DNA of 64,000 bases from Hydrogenivirga caldilitoris (GTDB lineage Bacteria > Aquificota > Aquificia > Aquificales > Aquificaceae): the NCBI RefSeq assembly GCF_003664005.1, contig NZ_RCCJ01000001.1, forward strand, positions 62,001-126,000. The letters are read 5' to 3'. The translations under genes were made by a program, and so were the position numbers. The notes below the pieces were generated by a model. That model was not told where the DNA came from, searched no databases, and saw nothing but the letters and a program-made list of their open reading frames with translations. Of this stretch, positions 1-12,821 are shown one piece after another; within the stretch, counting starts at the first letter, position 1; every line of letters starts with the position of its first letter.

Positions 1-1
1 A

Positions 2-2679
<2,678 letters not shown>

Positions 2680-2690
<11 letters not shown>

Positions 2691-4863
2691 TTATGTTCCT
2701 TAAGTCTGAACAGGTGAGCTTTGGTTGAGTTCCCTCTACGAAGACCATGTTTACCCCAGGGCAAGTTTCATCTGCTATAACGTAGTCCTTCGGGTTTATA
2801 GGGACAACCACAGTACCTTCGGGTAATGGAAAATCATCGTTGGGATACTTGGAAGCTGCCACTGCCATAAAGTTCTTCCATATAGGTAACGCTACCCTTG
2901 CTCCGGACATCTTCTCTCCAAGAGATACCTTTATGTCATAACCTACCCAGACGCCTGTAACTATGTAAGGAGAAAAACCTATAAACCAGGCATCCATGTA
3001 TTCGTCAGTTGTTCCGGTTTTACCTGCTACCACCCTTGGTAAGTCTCTTGCAGCTCTTCCAGTCCCTTCAAGTATTACAGCCCTGAGCATGTCAACCAAA
3101 ACCCTCGTTTCCTGAGGGGGTAGAACCTCTTCACATTTATGGGTATTTTCCTCAAGGACGTTTCCATTCTCATCTACAATTCTCCTTATAAAAAAGGGTT
3201 CGCACTTCTTTCCAAGATTTGCAAAGACTTGGTAAGCTGACGTCAGCTGAAGAGGCGTCACTTCAAAGGTTCCAAGGGCTAAAGAGTAGTAAGGTTTCAG
3301 GTTGGATAAGCCTACCTTGTCTCCAACACTGAGAACTATTTCAAAACCGAGCTTATCCAGAAGGTTCACTGTTGCTGTGTTTATACTTTTTGCAAGAGCC
3401 TCTCTTAGGGTAACAACTGTGTATTCACTGTCCTCATAGTTTTTGGGAGTCCATTCCTTTCCCGTTGCCGGGTCGTAAAAGGTTCTCGCTCTGGCGTCTA
3501 TAGATGATATCTGAGTCTCTCCCTTGAGAAGGGCTGATAGGTATATAACTGGTTTTATGGCGGAACCCGGTTGCCTTTTCGCCTTTATAGCTCTATTGAA
3601 AGGACTGTAAGCGTAAGAATATCCACCTACTATAGCCCTTATGGCTCCCGTGTGAACGTCCATACTTATCAGGGCACCTTGAAGGTCAGGTACTACCTCC
3701 GCCTGCCAGCCCTCATCATATTTAAACAACCTTACGAGCAGGTACTCTCTCCCTTCAAGGTTTAGACCTTTTAAGCTCACCTTGAACCTGTTCTTTCCAA
3801 GTTCAACCTCGGCCGAATCGTTCTTTATATCAATTATTTTTGCCACGTAAACCTTACCGTTGACAAGGGTTTTCTTTTCAGCTTTATAAAACTCCTCCAT
3901 ATCCTCTTCTGTTTCCGGCATAATGGGTAACCCGTTTATATTTGCGGTGTTCTTCAAACCCTGCTTTAAAGAGCGAATGGCAAGAGCTTGTAAGTCCCTA
4001 TCTATGGTTGTGTATATCTTGAGTCCACCCTGCAGGGCTATATCTCCGTATTTATCCGTAAGATACTCTTTCACCATATCAAGCACATAGTCTGAAAGCC
4101 TATATTTATCGTCTTTTCTGACAACTATGGGCTTGTTTACCGCTGTCTCGTACTCTTCCTGGGTTATATAGCCGTCCTCTAACATCCTCTTTAGAACATA
4201 GTTTCTTCTTGTCTTGGCTGTATCAGGGTTCACAAAAGGGTTGAACCTTGAGGGGGCTTTCGGGAGTCCTCCCAACAGAGCTGCCTCTTCAAGGGTGAGG
4301 TCCTTGACACTCTTACCAAAGTAAACACGTGCTGCCGCTTCAACTCCATAAGCACCGTTTCCGAGGTATATCTGGTTCAGATAAAGTTCAAGGATCTTTC
4401 GTTTATCAAAGGTTCTCTCAATCTTTATGGCTAACAAAGCTTCTTTCAATTTTCTTTTTAAAGTTCTCTCCCTCGTCAGAAATAGATTTTTTGCAAGCTG
4501 CTGGGTTATTGTGCTTCCTCCCTGAACTACCCTGCCAGCTTTTAGATTTGCTATCATGGCTCGGAACACAGCTCCGAAATCTATTCCAGAATGACTGAAG
4601 AAGTTTCTATCCTCCGCTGCTACAAATGCATATATGACCCTGTCAGGTATCTCATCAATCTTCACATAGTATCTTTTCTGGACACCTATATCTCCATAAG
4701 GTCTATCTCTGTAGTCATAAACTATGGAAGATTGGGGAGGTGTCCAGCCTTCAAGTAGTTTTACGTCAGGCAGTGTCATATATAAGCTGAACAGGAGAAG
4801 GAATAAAACTCCAAAAACGCCACCTAAAGAGATTAAGAGGTATATTAATATCTTTTTATGCAT
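2680..4863 (-). CDS. mrcA: Penicillin-binding protein 1A (bifunctional class A PBP)
   Basis: Polymerises and cross-links peptidoglycan at the outer face of the inner membrane. The 727-residue protein has an N-terminal membrane anchor (about 4-28), then a GT51 glycosyltransferase domain with catalytic Glu in AAEDRNFF (E84) and GGSTITQQLAKN, then a transpeptidase domain with SAIK (S434, K437), SIN (S493-N495) and KTGTT (K615). All catalytic motifs are intact. An OB-like region lies between them (about 335-395). The TATAATATTATA palindrome in the 60-bp gap to the DksA-like gene offers a -10 on both strands. There is no clear Shine-Dalgarno sequence. Confidence 0.95.
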
Positions 4864-4883
4864 GACAAAACTTAACAGTTCAC

Positions 4884-4895
4884 TATAATATTATA
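4884..4895. promoter_or_regulatory. Palindromic bidirectional -10 between mrcA and dksA-like gene
   Basis: TATAATATTATA is a perfect 12-bp palindrome in the 60-bp gap between two divergent genes, giving TATAAT on both strands. Rightward it leaves a leader of about 28 nt containing GGAGGAGG. No good -35 is apparent. Inferred from sequence only. Confidence 0.55.
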
Positions 4896-4923
4896 CTTTC
4901 AAGCTTTAGACAAGGAGGAGGTT

Positions 4924-5361
4924 ATGACCAAGAAACAACTTGAGGAATGCAGAAACAGGCTCTTGGAGGAAAAGGCGAAGATTTTAGAAAGGTATCTGGC
5001 GAAAGAGGAAACCCAGCAACGCCTTGAGGAGGAATCAAAGGAGCCTAGGGACTGGGAGGACATAGGACAGATGACCTATACGGAGGAGCTTCTTGATAAC
5101 CTGTCCCAGATAGAGATCACTAACCTAAAGGAGATAGATTATGCCCTAAAGAAGATAGAAAGTGGCTCTTACGGCGTATGTGAGAGCTGCGGTGTTGAGA
5201 TAGCCTTTGAAAGGCTTTGCGCTATACCCTGGACAAGGTACTGCGCCCAGTGTGCGGAGGAGATTGAGAGGGAGTCGGGAACCTTTATGCCCTCTTACGG
5301 TTTTGAGCCTATGCTCACAGAGGATATAGAGATAGAAAGGGAGGATATAGGGGAAGCATAA
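4924..5361 (+). CDS. DksA/TraR-family zinc-finger protein
   Basis: 145 residues: an N-terminal coiled-coil half (about 1-75) and a C4 zinc finger (CESCG at about 82-86, later CAQC). This family binds the RNA polymerase secondary channel and, with ppGpp, alters initiation. The acidic DxxDxA-type coil tip of true E. coli DksA is not evident (the region reads MTYTEELLDNLSQIE), so classic DksA activity is uncertain and no gene symbol is given. A strong Shine-Dalgarno (AAGGAGGAGG) precedes ATG by 5 nt. Confidence 0.85.
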   Translation: MTKKQLEECRNRLLEEKAKILERYLAKEETQQRLEEESKEPRDWEDIGQMTYTEELLDNLSQIEITNLKEIDYALKKIESGSYGVCESCGVEIAFERLCAIPWTRYCAQCAEEIERESGTFMPSYGFEPMLTEDIEIEREDIGEA

Positions 5362-5387
5362 CTGATTCAGTTTACCCCTTCCGGTGA

Positions 5388-5393
5388 TAAAAT
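5388..5393 (+). promoter_or_regulatory. -10 hexamer for a leaderless copZ-like mRNA
   Basis: TAAAAT followed by 7 nt and then the ATG at 5401. There is no Shine-Dalgarno, so transcription would begin at or one base before the start codon. Confidence 0.5.
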
Positions 5394-5400
5394 AATTTTC

Positions 5401-5607
5401 ATGAAAGAGTTGGAGCTCAAAGTTCAGGGTATGACCTGTGAACACTGTGTAAGGACCGTTCAGAGGGCTATATCTTCCCTGGAAGGTGTGTCAAAGGTTG
5501 AGGTTTTTCTGGACAGTGGAAGGGTTAACGTTTATATGGAAAAGGAAGTACCTTTGGAGGATATAAAGAAATCCATAGAAGAGTGGGGTTACAGAGTCGT
5601 GGATTGA
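5401..5607 (+). CDS. Heavy-metal-associated (HMA) domain protein, CopZ-like
   Basis: A 68-residue single-domain protein with the ferredoxin-like HMA fold and the metal-binding motif MTCEHC (Cys13, Cys16), followed by VRTVQRAISSLEGV. Family knowledge: it binds Cu(I) and hands it to a P-type ATPase or a repressor. No copper ATPase is in this window, so partner and metal are inferred. It stands alone between the DksA-like gene and prfB, and its start lacks a Shine-Dalgarno. Confidence 0.88.
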   Translation: MKELELKVQGMTCEHCVRTVQRAISSLEGVSKVEVFLDSGRVNVYMEKEVPLEDIKKSIEEWGYRVVD

Positions 5608-5639
5608 GTCATAACACACTGAACCCACCAAGCCTAAAT

Positions 5640-5645
5640 TAATAT
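5640..5645 (+). promoter_or_regulatory. -10 hexamer for a leaderless prfB mRNA
   Basis: TAATAT with exactly 6 nt to the prfB ATG, placing the expected +1 on the A of ATG. No Shine-Dalgarno and no strong -35 are seen. Confidence 0.5.
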
Positions 5646-5651
5646 ACGGTC

Positions 5652-6755
5652 ATGTTAGAGTTAAAGGGAAAGATAGAAGAGCTTAAGGAAAGGTTTGAAG
5701 ATGTAAGAAAGGTCATTGAGCCTGATAAGCTCAGGGATGAACTGAAAAAGATAGATGAGACTATGTCTTCTCAAGGGTTCTGGGAAGACCAGGAGAACGC
5801 CAAGAAAATCATACAGAGGAGGAAGTGGCTTGAAGAGACCATAAATTCTCTTGAAGACCTTGAAAATGCCCTTAAAGATGTTGAGGAGCTTGCCCAGAGC
5901 ACACCAGAAGAGGACACTGAGACATGGGCGATGCTGGAAGAGGAGATGGAAACTCTTGAAAAAAGATTGAACGAGCTTGAGCTAAAAACCTATCTATCTG
6001 GGGATATGGACTCTAAGAACGCCTACCTTACAATACAGGCTGGAGCTGGTGGGACGGAAGCCTGCGACTGGGCTGATATGCTCTTCAGGATGTACAGGAG
6101 GTGGGCTGAAAGGAACGGATATGAGGTTGAGGTGGTGGACATAACCCCTGATGATGTAGCCGGTATAAAAAGTGTGACGATGCTTATAAAGGGACCCTAC
6201 GCCTACGGTTATCTCAAGGGAGAACAGGGAGTTCACAGGCTCGTTAGGATATCCCCTTTTGACTCCAATGCGAGGAGGCATACATCCTTTGCTGCTGTAT
6301 CAGTTATGCCCCAAATAGACGAAGATATAAATATTGAGATAAAGGACGAAGACTTAAAAATAGAGACTTTCAGAGCTTCAGGGGCAGGTGGACAGTACGT
6401 AAATAAAACCGACACCGCGGTGAGGATAACCCACGTGCCAACAGGGATTGTTGTCTCCTGCCAACAGGAGAGATCCCAGTTCCAGAACAGGAGGAAAGCC
6501 ATTGAGCTTCTCAAGGCAAAGCTCTATCAGTTAGAGCAACAAAAGCTCCTTGAGAAGAAAAAGCAATATGAGGGAGAGAAAACCGACATAGGCTGGGGAC
6601 ACCAGATAAGGTCTTACGTATTTCACCCCTACAGACTGATAAAAGACCTCAGAACGGGCTATGAAACAGGGAATGTGGAAGCGGTTATGGATGGAGATAT
6701 AGACCAGTTCCTGGAGAGCTTCCTCAAATGGCAAGCTGAGAATAGAACCAATTAA
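5652..6755 (+). CDS. prfB: Peptide chain release factor 2
   Basis: Recognises UGA and UAA stop codons and triggers peptidyl-tRNA hydrolysis. The 367 residues contain the RF2 codon-recognition motif SPF ([15 protein letters not shown]) and the catalytic GGQ ([10 protein letters not shown]). The reading frame is continuous from ATG to stop. The in-frame UGA and +1 programmed frameshift near codon 26 that regulates many bacterial prfB genes is absent. No Shine-Dalgarno precedes the start, and a -10-like hexamer ends 6 nt upstream. Confidence 0.97.
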   Translation: MLELKGKIEELKERFEDVRKVIEPDKLRDELKKIDETMSSQGFWEDQENAKKIIQRRKWLEETINSLEDLENALKDVEELAQSTPEEDTETWAMLEEEMETLEKRLNELELKTYLSGDMDSKNAYLTIQAGAGGTEACDWADMLFRMYRRWAERNGYEVEVVDITPDDVAGIKSVTMLIKGPYAYGYLKGEQGVHRLVRISPFDSNARRHTSFAAVSVMPQIDEDINIEIKDEDLKIETFRASGAGGQYVNKTDTAVRITHVPTGIVVSCQQERSQFQNRRKAIELLKAKLYQLEQQKLLEKKKQYEGEKTDIGWGHQIRSYVFHPYRLIKDLRTGYETGNVEAVMDGDIDQFLESFLKWQAENRTN

Positions 6756-6767
6756 TTCCCGTTGAAT

Positions 6768-6773
6768 TATAAT
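6768..6773 (+). promoter_or_regulatory. -10 hexamer of gap, near-leaderless
   Basis: Consensus TATAAT with 9 nt to the ATG, predicting a leader of about 3 nt. No Shine-Dalgarno is present and no convincing -35 is seen. Confidence 0.6.
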
Positions 6774-6776
6774 TAA

Positions 6777-7811
<1,035 letters not shown>

Positions 7812-7817
7812 GGGTTC

Positions 7818-9035
7818 ATGGCTGAAGAGTATAAAGCTCCCAGAGGGTTTCATGATATACTCGGTTCTGATCTTAGGAAGTTCAGAAGGATAACCTCTCT
7901 TGTTAGAACTCTGTTAAAGAGATATAACTATGAGGAGATAATAGTACCCATCGTAGAGTTTGCAAAAGTTTTTGAGAGGAGTATAGGAGAAGCTACGGAC
8001 ATAGTTCAAAAGGAGATGTTCGTATTCCCTGACAGGAAGGGGAGGGTTTTAGCCCTGAGACCTGAAGGGACGGCTGGGGTGGTAAGAGCTTATATAGAGA
8101 ACAAGCTCTACGCTCTAAGACCCTATCACAAGTTCTTTTATGAAGGTCCCATGTTCAGATACGAAAGACCTCAGGCGGGAAGGTACAGACAGTTCCATCA
8201 AATAGGTGCTGAGGTCTTTGGTGTTGCAGAACCCCACGCCGATGCGGAGCTTTTAAAGTTGGTTCAGGATATACTTGATGGTCTTAGCATAGATGCAGTT
8301 ATAGAGATAAACTCCCTCGGATGTAAGCTCTGCAGACCTACCTACAGAGAGGCTCTTACCCGGTACCTACATGACGTCTCCGGACATCTGTGCGATGTTT
8401 GTATTGACAGGAAGGACAGGAACCCCCTTAGAGTCCTAGACTGCAAGGTGGAGACCTGCAGGGAGGCTGTAAAGGAAGCTCCTAAGATGGTTGATTTCCT
8501 TTGTGAGGAATGTAGGGAACACTATACGAAACTCAAACTCTACCTTGATAAGCTCGGTGTAAAGTACAAGGAGAATTACAACCTCGTGAGGGGTCTTGAT
8601 TATTACACGAGAACGGTCTTTGAAGCCGTATCGGAGAAGCTTGGGGTGGCTGTGGTGGCTGGGGGAAGGTACGACTACCTCGTAGAGGAGTTTGGAGGTC
8701 CACCAACGCCGGCACTCGGTTTTGCCGCTGGTATTGAAAGGCTTATGCTCTTGGTGGATGAACCGGAAAAGGACTACGAGCTTTACTTCGTTATTCCCTT
8801 TGGGGATGTTTACTCTTACGCTATCAATGTTGCAGACATGCTTCGGAGAAAGGGAAAGGTGGTTGAACTTTCTTACAGAGGTGGAGGACTGAAAAAACAG
8901 CTGGAGCTTGCCAATAAGATGGATGCAGACTACGCCGTCATAATTGGTGAAGATGAGATGAGGGAGGGAGTTGTCTCCATAAAGGATATGAAAACTGGAG
9001 AGCAGAAGAAGTTGAAGGTTGGAGAACTGATGTAG
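7818..9035 (+). CDS. hisS: Histidyl-tRNA synthetase
   Basis: Class II aminoacyl-tRNA synthetase charging tRNA-His. At 405 residues it is slightly shorter than E. coli's (424). Visible are motif 2 (GPMFRYERPQAGRYRQFHQ), the histidine A motif LVRGLDYYTRTVFE, motif 3 (GFAAGIERL) and the C-terminal anticodon-binding domain. Two CxxC pairs (SLGCKLCRP, LCDVCIDR) and a further Cys pair suggest a zinc site in the insertion domain, a less usual trait. Confidence 0.96.
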   Translation: MAEEYKAPRGFHDILGSDLRKFRRITSLVRTLLKRYNYEEIIVPIVEFAKVFERSIGEATDIVQKEMFVFPDRKGRVLALRPEGTAGVVRAYIENKLYALRPYHKFFYEGPMFRYERPQAGRYRQFHQIGAEVFGVAEPHADAELLKLVQDILDGLSIDAVIEINSLGCKLCRPTYREALTRYLHDVSGHLCDVCIDRKDRNPLRVLDCKVETCREAVKEAPKMVDFLCEECREHYTKLKLYLDKLGVKYKENYNLVRGLDYYTRTVFEAVSEKLGVAVVAGGRYDYLVEEFGGPPTPALGFAAGIERLMLLVDEPEKDYELYFVIPFGDVYSYAINVADMLRRKGKVVELSYRGGGLKKQLELANKMDADYAVIIGEDEMREGVVSIKDMKTGEQKKLKVGELM

Positions 9036-9043
9036 GTTCAGGG

Positions 9044-9307
9044 ATGAAAGGACTTGCTGTTCTTATAGCCCTTCTTCTGAGCCTTGAGGGTTTTCTGTTC
9101 ATAAAGCACGAACATAGAGATGGAAAGAAGCATCCCGAGTGTGCAATATGTATCTTTAAGAGCCAGAAACAGGTAGAAAGTAAAGTAGAGATAAAACCCA
9201 AGGGCGTGGTCCTGGGAGCTTTTTATATAGGACCACCAGAACTTTCTTCCTTATATTACAAGCAAACCTCCTCCTATACTTCAATTAGAGGACCTCCTAC
9301 CCTGTGA
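9044..9307 (+). CDS. Small membrane-anchored Cys/His protein at head of metal-uptake operon
   Basis: 87 residues with an N-terminal hydrophobic segment (about 1-20), then a metal-ligand-like cluster (HEHRDGKKHPECAICIF) and a C-terminal ending RGPPTL. The layout recalls small uncharacterised proteins found beside metal transporters or metal-related outer-membrane proteins, but I cannot name a family with confidence. It follows hisS by 8 bp and precedes the outer-membrane gene by 41 bp. A metal-sensing or metal-handling role is inferred from ligands and context. Confidence 0.7.
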   Translation: MKGLAVLIALLLSLEGFLFIKHEHRDGKKHPECAICIFKSQKQVESKVEIKPKGVVLGAFYIGPPELSSLYYKQTSSYTSIRGPPTL

Positions 9308-9348
9308 AGTCTCTCTGCTAACTACTAAAACCCGGAGGAGGTAAGTAC

Positions 9349-10593
9349 ATGAAAAGGTTTTTCATTCTTCTCTGTCTCTTTAGCCTTTCCTTTTCTGAGG
9401 AAGGTTTAAAGGCTTATCAGGTATATCCCTTTAAGCAGACCCCTTTTATACCGAATATATCCTTCCTCTTAGACACATCCTTGGTCTTAAGGAACGAAAA
9501 CAACCTGGATACCCTTGAAGTCCCCGGATTCCTACACGGACACGGTGAAGAGCATGCCCACGGAGAGTTCAATAGAGAGAAAGGCTTCAATCTCAATTAT
9601 GGAGAGCTGTTCTTAAACGCTCCCGTTGACCCTTACTTTGAGCTCTACGTTACGATCCCCTTCTCCGAAGAGGGTGTTCAGCTTGAGGAGGCTTATGCAG
9701 TGACACGGGGACTGCCCCATGGTTTCCAGGTAAAAGCTGGTAAGTTCAGGAGCTCCTTCGGAAGACTCAACTCCCAGCATCCCCATCTCTGGGATTTTGC
9801 TCAGCAACCCCTCATTTACAGGGTGTTCTTCGGTGAGGGACTGGTTGAGAAGGGCGTTCAGATAAACTGGCTTGCTCCCTTGCCCCTTTACCTGCTGTTC
9901 GGTCTTGAGGTTCTGCAGGGTGAAAACGAGAGGAGCTTCGGTGTTAAAGGTTTTACCCTCAATACGAAGAGGGACGGTAGCGGGTCAGAGGTGAGGATTG
10001 GAGATGCCTTCAGACCTGGTCTTTTCGTGGGCTTTTTGAAGACCTCCTTTGACCTTGGAAGCCTCTCTTTACTAACAGGGCTTTCCTACGCTCTAGGAAA
10101 TGTGAGGAGTATTGAAGAGGAAGAGGCTTTTAAGGGAAAGGTAGGAATCTATGGGGTTGACCTCACAGCAAAGTACTTCGTTGATTCATACACATACATT
10201 GCTCTTCAGAGTGAGTACATACACAGGAATACGGAGGGAACCCTTTACCGCTATGACGAATTTGGAGACCTTACAGCACTTTACGCTGAGAAGAGACAGG
10301 GAGGCTTTTACGTCCAGGCGGTGTGGCAGTTTTCAAGGAGATGGAGGGCAGGCTTTCAGTACAACCTTATAACGAGAAATGAGGTAAGGGAGGCTGACCA
10401 GAGGGAGGATTTGCCCGATAATCTACCCGCTTACTACGGCGTTCTTGAGTTTAGACCAACCGAATTTTCAAGGGTCAGGTTTCAGTTAGGTCAAAATAGG
10501 GCTCTTTACGAAGAGGGAGAGAGGAAAACGATAAATGAGCTGATTCTTCAGCTGACCTTTGCCATTGGTGCCCATGGTGCCCATCCCTTTTGA
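9349..10593 (+). CDS. Outer-membrane beta-barrel protein with His-rich segment (metal-linked porin)
   Basis: 414 residues with a signal peptide (about 1-16, ending SLSFS). A His-rich segment near residue 65 (HGHGEEHAHGE) is followed by alternating hydrophobic/aromatic strands typical of a beta-barrel, ending near the C terminus with strand-like LILQLTFAIG. No TonB plug domain or TonB box is obvious. Strong Shine-Dalgarno (GGAGGAGG). Its place immediately before a ZnuA-like gene suggests zinc or related metal passage through the outer membrane (inference). Confidence 0.75.
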   Translation: MKRFFILLCLFSLSFSEEGLKAYQVYPFKQTPFIPNISFLLDTSLVLRNENNLDTLEVPGFLHGHGEEHAHGEFNREKGFNLNYGELFLNAPVDPYFELYVTIPFSEEGVQLEEAYAVTRGLPHGFQVKAGKFRSSFGRLNSQHPHLWDFAQQPLIYRVFFGEGLVEKGVQINWLAPLPLYLLFGLEVLQGENERSFGVKGFTLNTKRDGSGSEVRIGDAFRPGLFVGFLKTSFDLGSLSLLTGLSYALGNVRSIEEEEAFKGKVGIYGVDLTAKYFVDSYTYIALQSEYIHRNTEGTLYRYDEFGDLTALYAEKRQGGFYVQAVWQFSRRWRAGFQYNLITRNEVREADQREDLPDNLPAYYGVLEFRPTEFSRVRFQLGQNRALYEEGERKTINELILQLTFAIGAHGAHPF

Positions 10594-10606
10594 AGGAGGT
10601 TTAACC

Positions 10607-11482
10607 ATGGAAAGGCTTATCTTCCTTTTTCTATCTTTGGTTTCCTTCTCCTTTGCCGAGCTTAGGGTGGTTGTAACCTACCCTTGGATAGGGGAGCTGG
10701 TAAGGGAGGTGGGTGCAGACAGGGTAGAGCTTTACGTTATCGCAAAAGGAACTGAAGACCCACACTTTGTGATACCAAAGCCCTCCCATATAGCTAAGTT
10801 AAGGAGTGCAGACCTTCTCGTGATTCAGGGTGCCCAGTTGGAAGCTGGTTTTCTTCCCCCATTGCTTTTGCAATCAAACAATCCGAAAATCCAGCCCGGA
10901 AGTGAGGGCTTTTTAGATCTTTCATCCTTCGTCAGGCTTATAGAAAAACCAGAGGTGATCTCCAGAGCTATGGGAGACGTTCATCCTGAGGGAAACCCCC
11001 ATTATAATCTTGACCCCCATAACATGCCTGTCCTCGCGAGGGCTGTGAAAGAGAGGCTCTGCCAGCTTGATGGTGAAGGGTGCACCCTTTATGAGGGAAG
11101 GCTTAAGGATTTCCTGGGAAGATGGGAAGAAAGGCTCAAGAGCTGGGACAAGGGGTTTTCAGCTCTAAAGGGTGTAAAGGTTGTAGCCTATCATAGCCTA
11201 TTCAACTATCTGCTCAAGCGTTATGGAATTGTTCTTTTAGAAACTCTGGAACCCCTGCCAGGTATACCACCTACAAGGGACCATATCCAGAGGCTTATCA
11301 ACTTAAAGGGGGTAAGAAGTATCCTTTTAGGTGTTTATAACGAAGAGAGAACAGCTCGTTTTGTGGCAGGCAGAATAGGGGCAAGGGTTGTAGTCCTTCC
11401 TCACGATGTTGGCTCCATACCGGAGGTTAAGGACCTTTTCTCTCTTTATGATGAACTCCTTAGGAGGTTAAAGGGTGACTGA
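10607..11482 (+). CDS. ZnuA-like periplasmic metal-binding protein
   Basis: Solute-binding protein of the cluster 9 (Zn/Mn) ABC family, 291 residues with a signal peptide (about 1-18). Likely ligands: His in TEDPHF (about residue 46), the His-containing run HPEGNPHYNLDPHN, His in AYHSLFNYL, and Asp in PHDVG. ATG 10607 is chosen because AAGGAGGT lies 7 nt upstream; an upstream in-frame start at 10559 would run back into the preceding gene. No long His-rich loop is present. Metal identity (Zn versus Mn) cannot be settled from sequence. Confidence 0.88.
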   Translation: MERLIFLFLSLVSFSFAELRVVVTYPWIGELVREVGADRVELYVIAKGTEDPHFVIPKPSHIAKLRSADLLVIQGAQLEAGFLPPLLLQSNNPKIQPGSEGFLDLSSFVRLIEKPEVISRAMGDVHPEGNPHYNLDPHNMPVLARAVKERLCQLDGEGCTLYEGRLKDFLGRWEERLKSWDKGFSALKGVKVVAYHSLFNYLLKRYGIVLLETLEPLPGIPPTRDHIQRLINLKGVRSILLGVYNEERTARFVAGRIGARVVVLPHDVGSIPEVKDLFSLYDELLRRLKGD

Positions 11483-12221
11483 CCTTGTTATCCAGACGAT
11501 TCTTCTTTCCTTCATACTTCTTGGGATACATTCCTACTTTGGGCTTGAGATAGTCAGAAGGGGTATAGTTTTTGCCGATATAGCGGTAGCTCAGTTTTCC
11601 GCTGCCGGTTTGGCTCTGTCGCTTCTCCTTTCAGGTGAGCCTTCGTACCTCATTTCCGTTGTCTTCGCTCTCCTTGCCGGCTTTCTGGTCGCCCTGTCCA
11701 AGAGGGTAGGGGAATACTCAGAGGCTTTCATCGGTCTTCTTTACGCCTTTGGGTTTTCAGCCATTGTGCTTCTCCTTTCCCGATCTCCCCATGGCATGGA
11801 AGATTATTTGCGTCTCACGGCTTCGGACATACTCTTCGTCTCCCGGAGGGAGATAGTTGAAACCGGCATTCTGTATGCATCCCTGGGCTTTCTTCTCTAC
11901 CTGAGGAGGCATATCAAAGGGGATTTTTTCAGAGAGCTGCTATTCTTTACACTCTTTGCGCTTACGGTGGCGAGCTCAGTAAAGCTTGTAGGTGTTCTCG
12001 TTGTTTTCTCCATACTTGTAGCTCCCGCCCTTGTTTCAGTTATGCTTGGTAAGGGTCTTATATTCGCTTGGGTTTACGGGGCTGCCGTGAATACGGCAGG
12101 TATCCTCTTGTCCTTCAGGCTTGACCTCCCCACAGGCTTCAGCCTCGTGTTCTTCCACGCGCTTTTAGGTGTCGCCCTGACTGTTTATGTAGCAACTTTC
12201 AGGAGGCGAAAAGGTTATTAA
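11475..12221 (+). CDS. ZnuB-like ABC transporter permease
   Basis: 248-residue inner-membrane protein with about 7-8 hydrophobic segments, of the ABC-3 permease family that partners ZnuA. GTG start, overlapping the binding-protein gene by 8 bp. The third expected component, a ZnuC-type ATPase, is missing from the operon: the gene ends directly against the convergent TusA-fusion gene (4-bp overlap). The ATPase must be encoded elsewhere or shared. Confidence 0.88.
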   Translation: MTDLVIQTILLSFILLGIHSYFGLEIVRRGIVFADIAVAQFSAAGLALSLLLSGEPSYLISVVFALLAGFLVALSKRVGEYSEAFIGLLYAFGFSAIVLLLSRSPHGMEDYLRLTASDILFVSRREIVETGILYASLGFLLYLRRHIKGDFFRELLFFTLFALTVASSVKLVGVLVVFSILVAPALVSVMLGKGLIFAWVYGAAVNTAGILLSFRLDLPTGFSLVFFHALLGVALTVYVATFRRRKGY

Positions 12222-12817
12222 GGGTAAGTTCTTTCATACTCGCCGTTTTTCTTCCTGTATATAGCTTCTACCCCAAAGCCCTCTTTCCTAAGAAGCTCGT
12301 AGAGTTCTTTGGCTTTCTCCTCTCCGCTCACTGCTAAGACTACGCCGCACCTTGGGTCTATCTCGTCAGGAACCGGGATAAGCACGGAGCCGTATTTACC
12401 CTTTAAAAACTTTTCAGCCCTCGTTCCCTCAGAGATTGCAACGAAGGTTATAAAGTGGTCAGGCTTTTTAACAAAGGGATTTAACTTAAGGAGCCAGAGT
12501 CTAAGATGAAGTTTTACACCGAGCGCATGGAACCTTATCCAGTAACCAAGAGAAGGTTCTTTCCCCTCTGAGGTTTTTCTAACATAGGCTACAGTCTTGC
12601 CGTTTTCTTTTACAACTTTTATCAGTTCGTTTTTGGTTTGCTTGCTCCAATTCCATATATCTCGTTCAAACCCAGGGTCAGTAGCTATAACCTTTAAGAT
12701 TTCTCCCTCTTTGAGTTTTTTCACTGTCTCCGAGGTCATAACTATGGGGACAGGACAGGATAAACCCTCAAGGTTCAACTCTCTATCGTACCTTTCCTTT
12801 TCTTTAACCGTAGCCAT
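12218..12817 (-). CDS. TusA domain fused to a DUF3343-like Se/S-carrier domain
   Basis: 199 residues in two parts. Residues about 10-83 are a TusA/SirA domain with the diagnostic LEGLSCPVP (Cys21 is the sulfur-carrying residue). A hydrophobic/basic linker follows (about 92-118). Residues about 121-193 resemble DUF3343 (putative Se/S carrier), with Cys157 in DPRCGVV. TusA proteins accept persulfide sulfur and pass it on, and in sulfur oxidisers they feed the sHdr or Dsr pathway. Two candidate sulfur-carrying cysteines in one chain suggest intramolecular relay (inference). It follows the membrane protein gene at 12822 by 4 bp. Confidence 0.75.
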   Translation of the reverse strand: MATVKEKERYDRELNLEGLSCPVPIVMTSETVKKLKEGEILKVIATDPGFERDIWNWSKQTKNELIKVVKENGKTVAYVRKTSEGKEPSLGYWIRFHALGVKLHLRLWLLKLNPFVKKPDHFITFVAISEGTRAEKFLKGKYGSVLIPVPDEIDPRCGVVLAVSGEEKAKELYELLRKEGFGVEAIYRKKNGEYERTYP

Positions 12818-12821
12818 CCTC

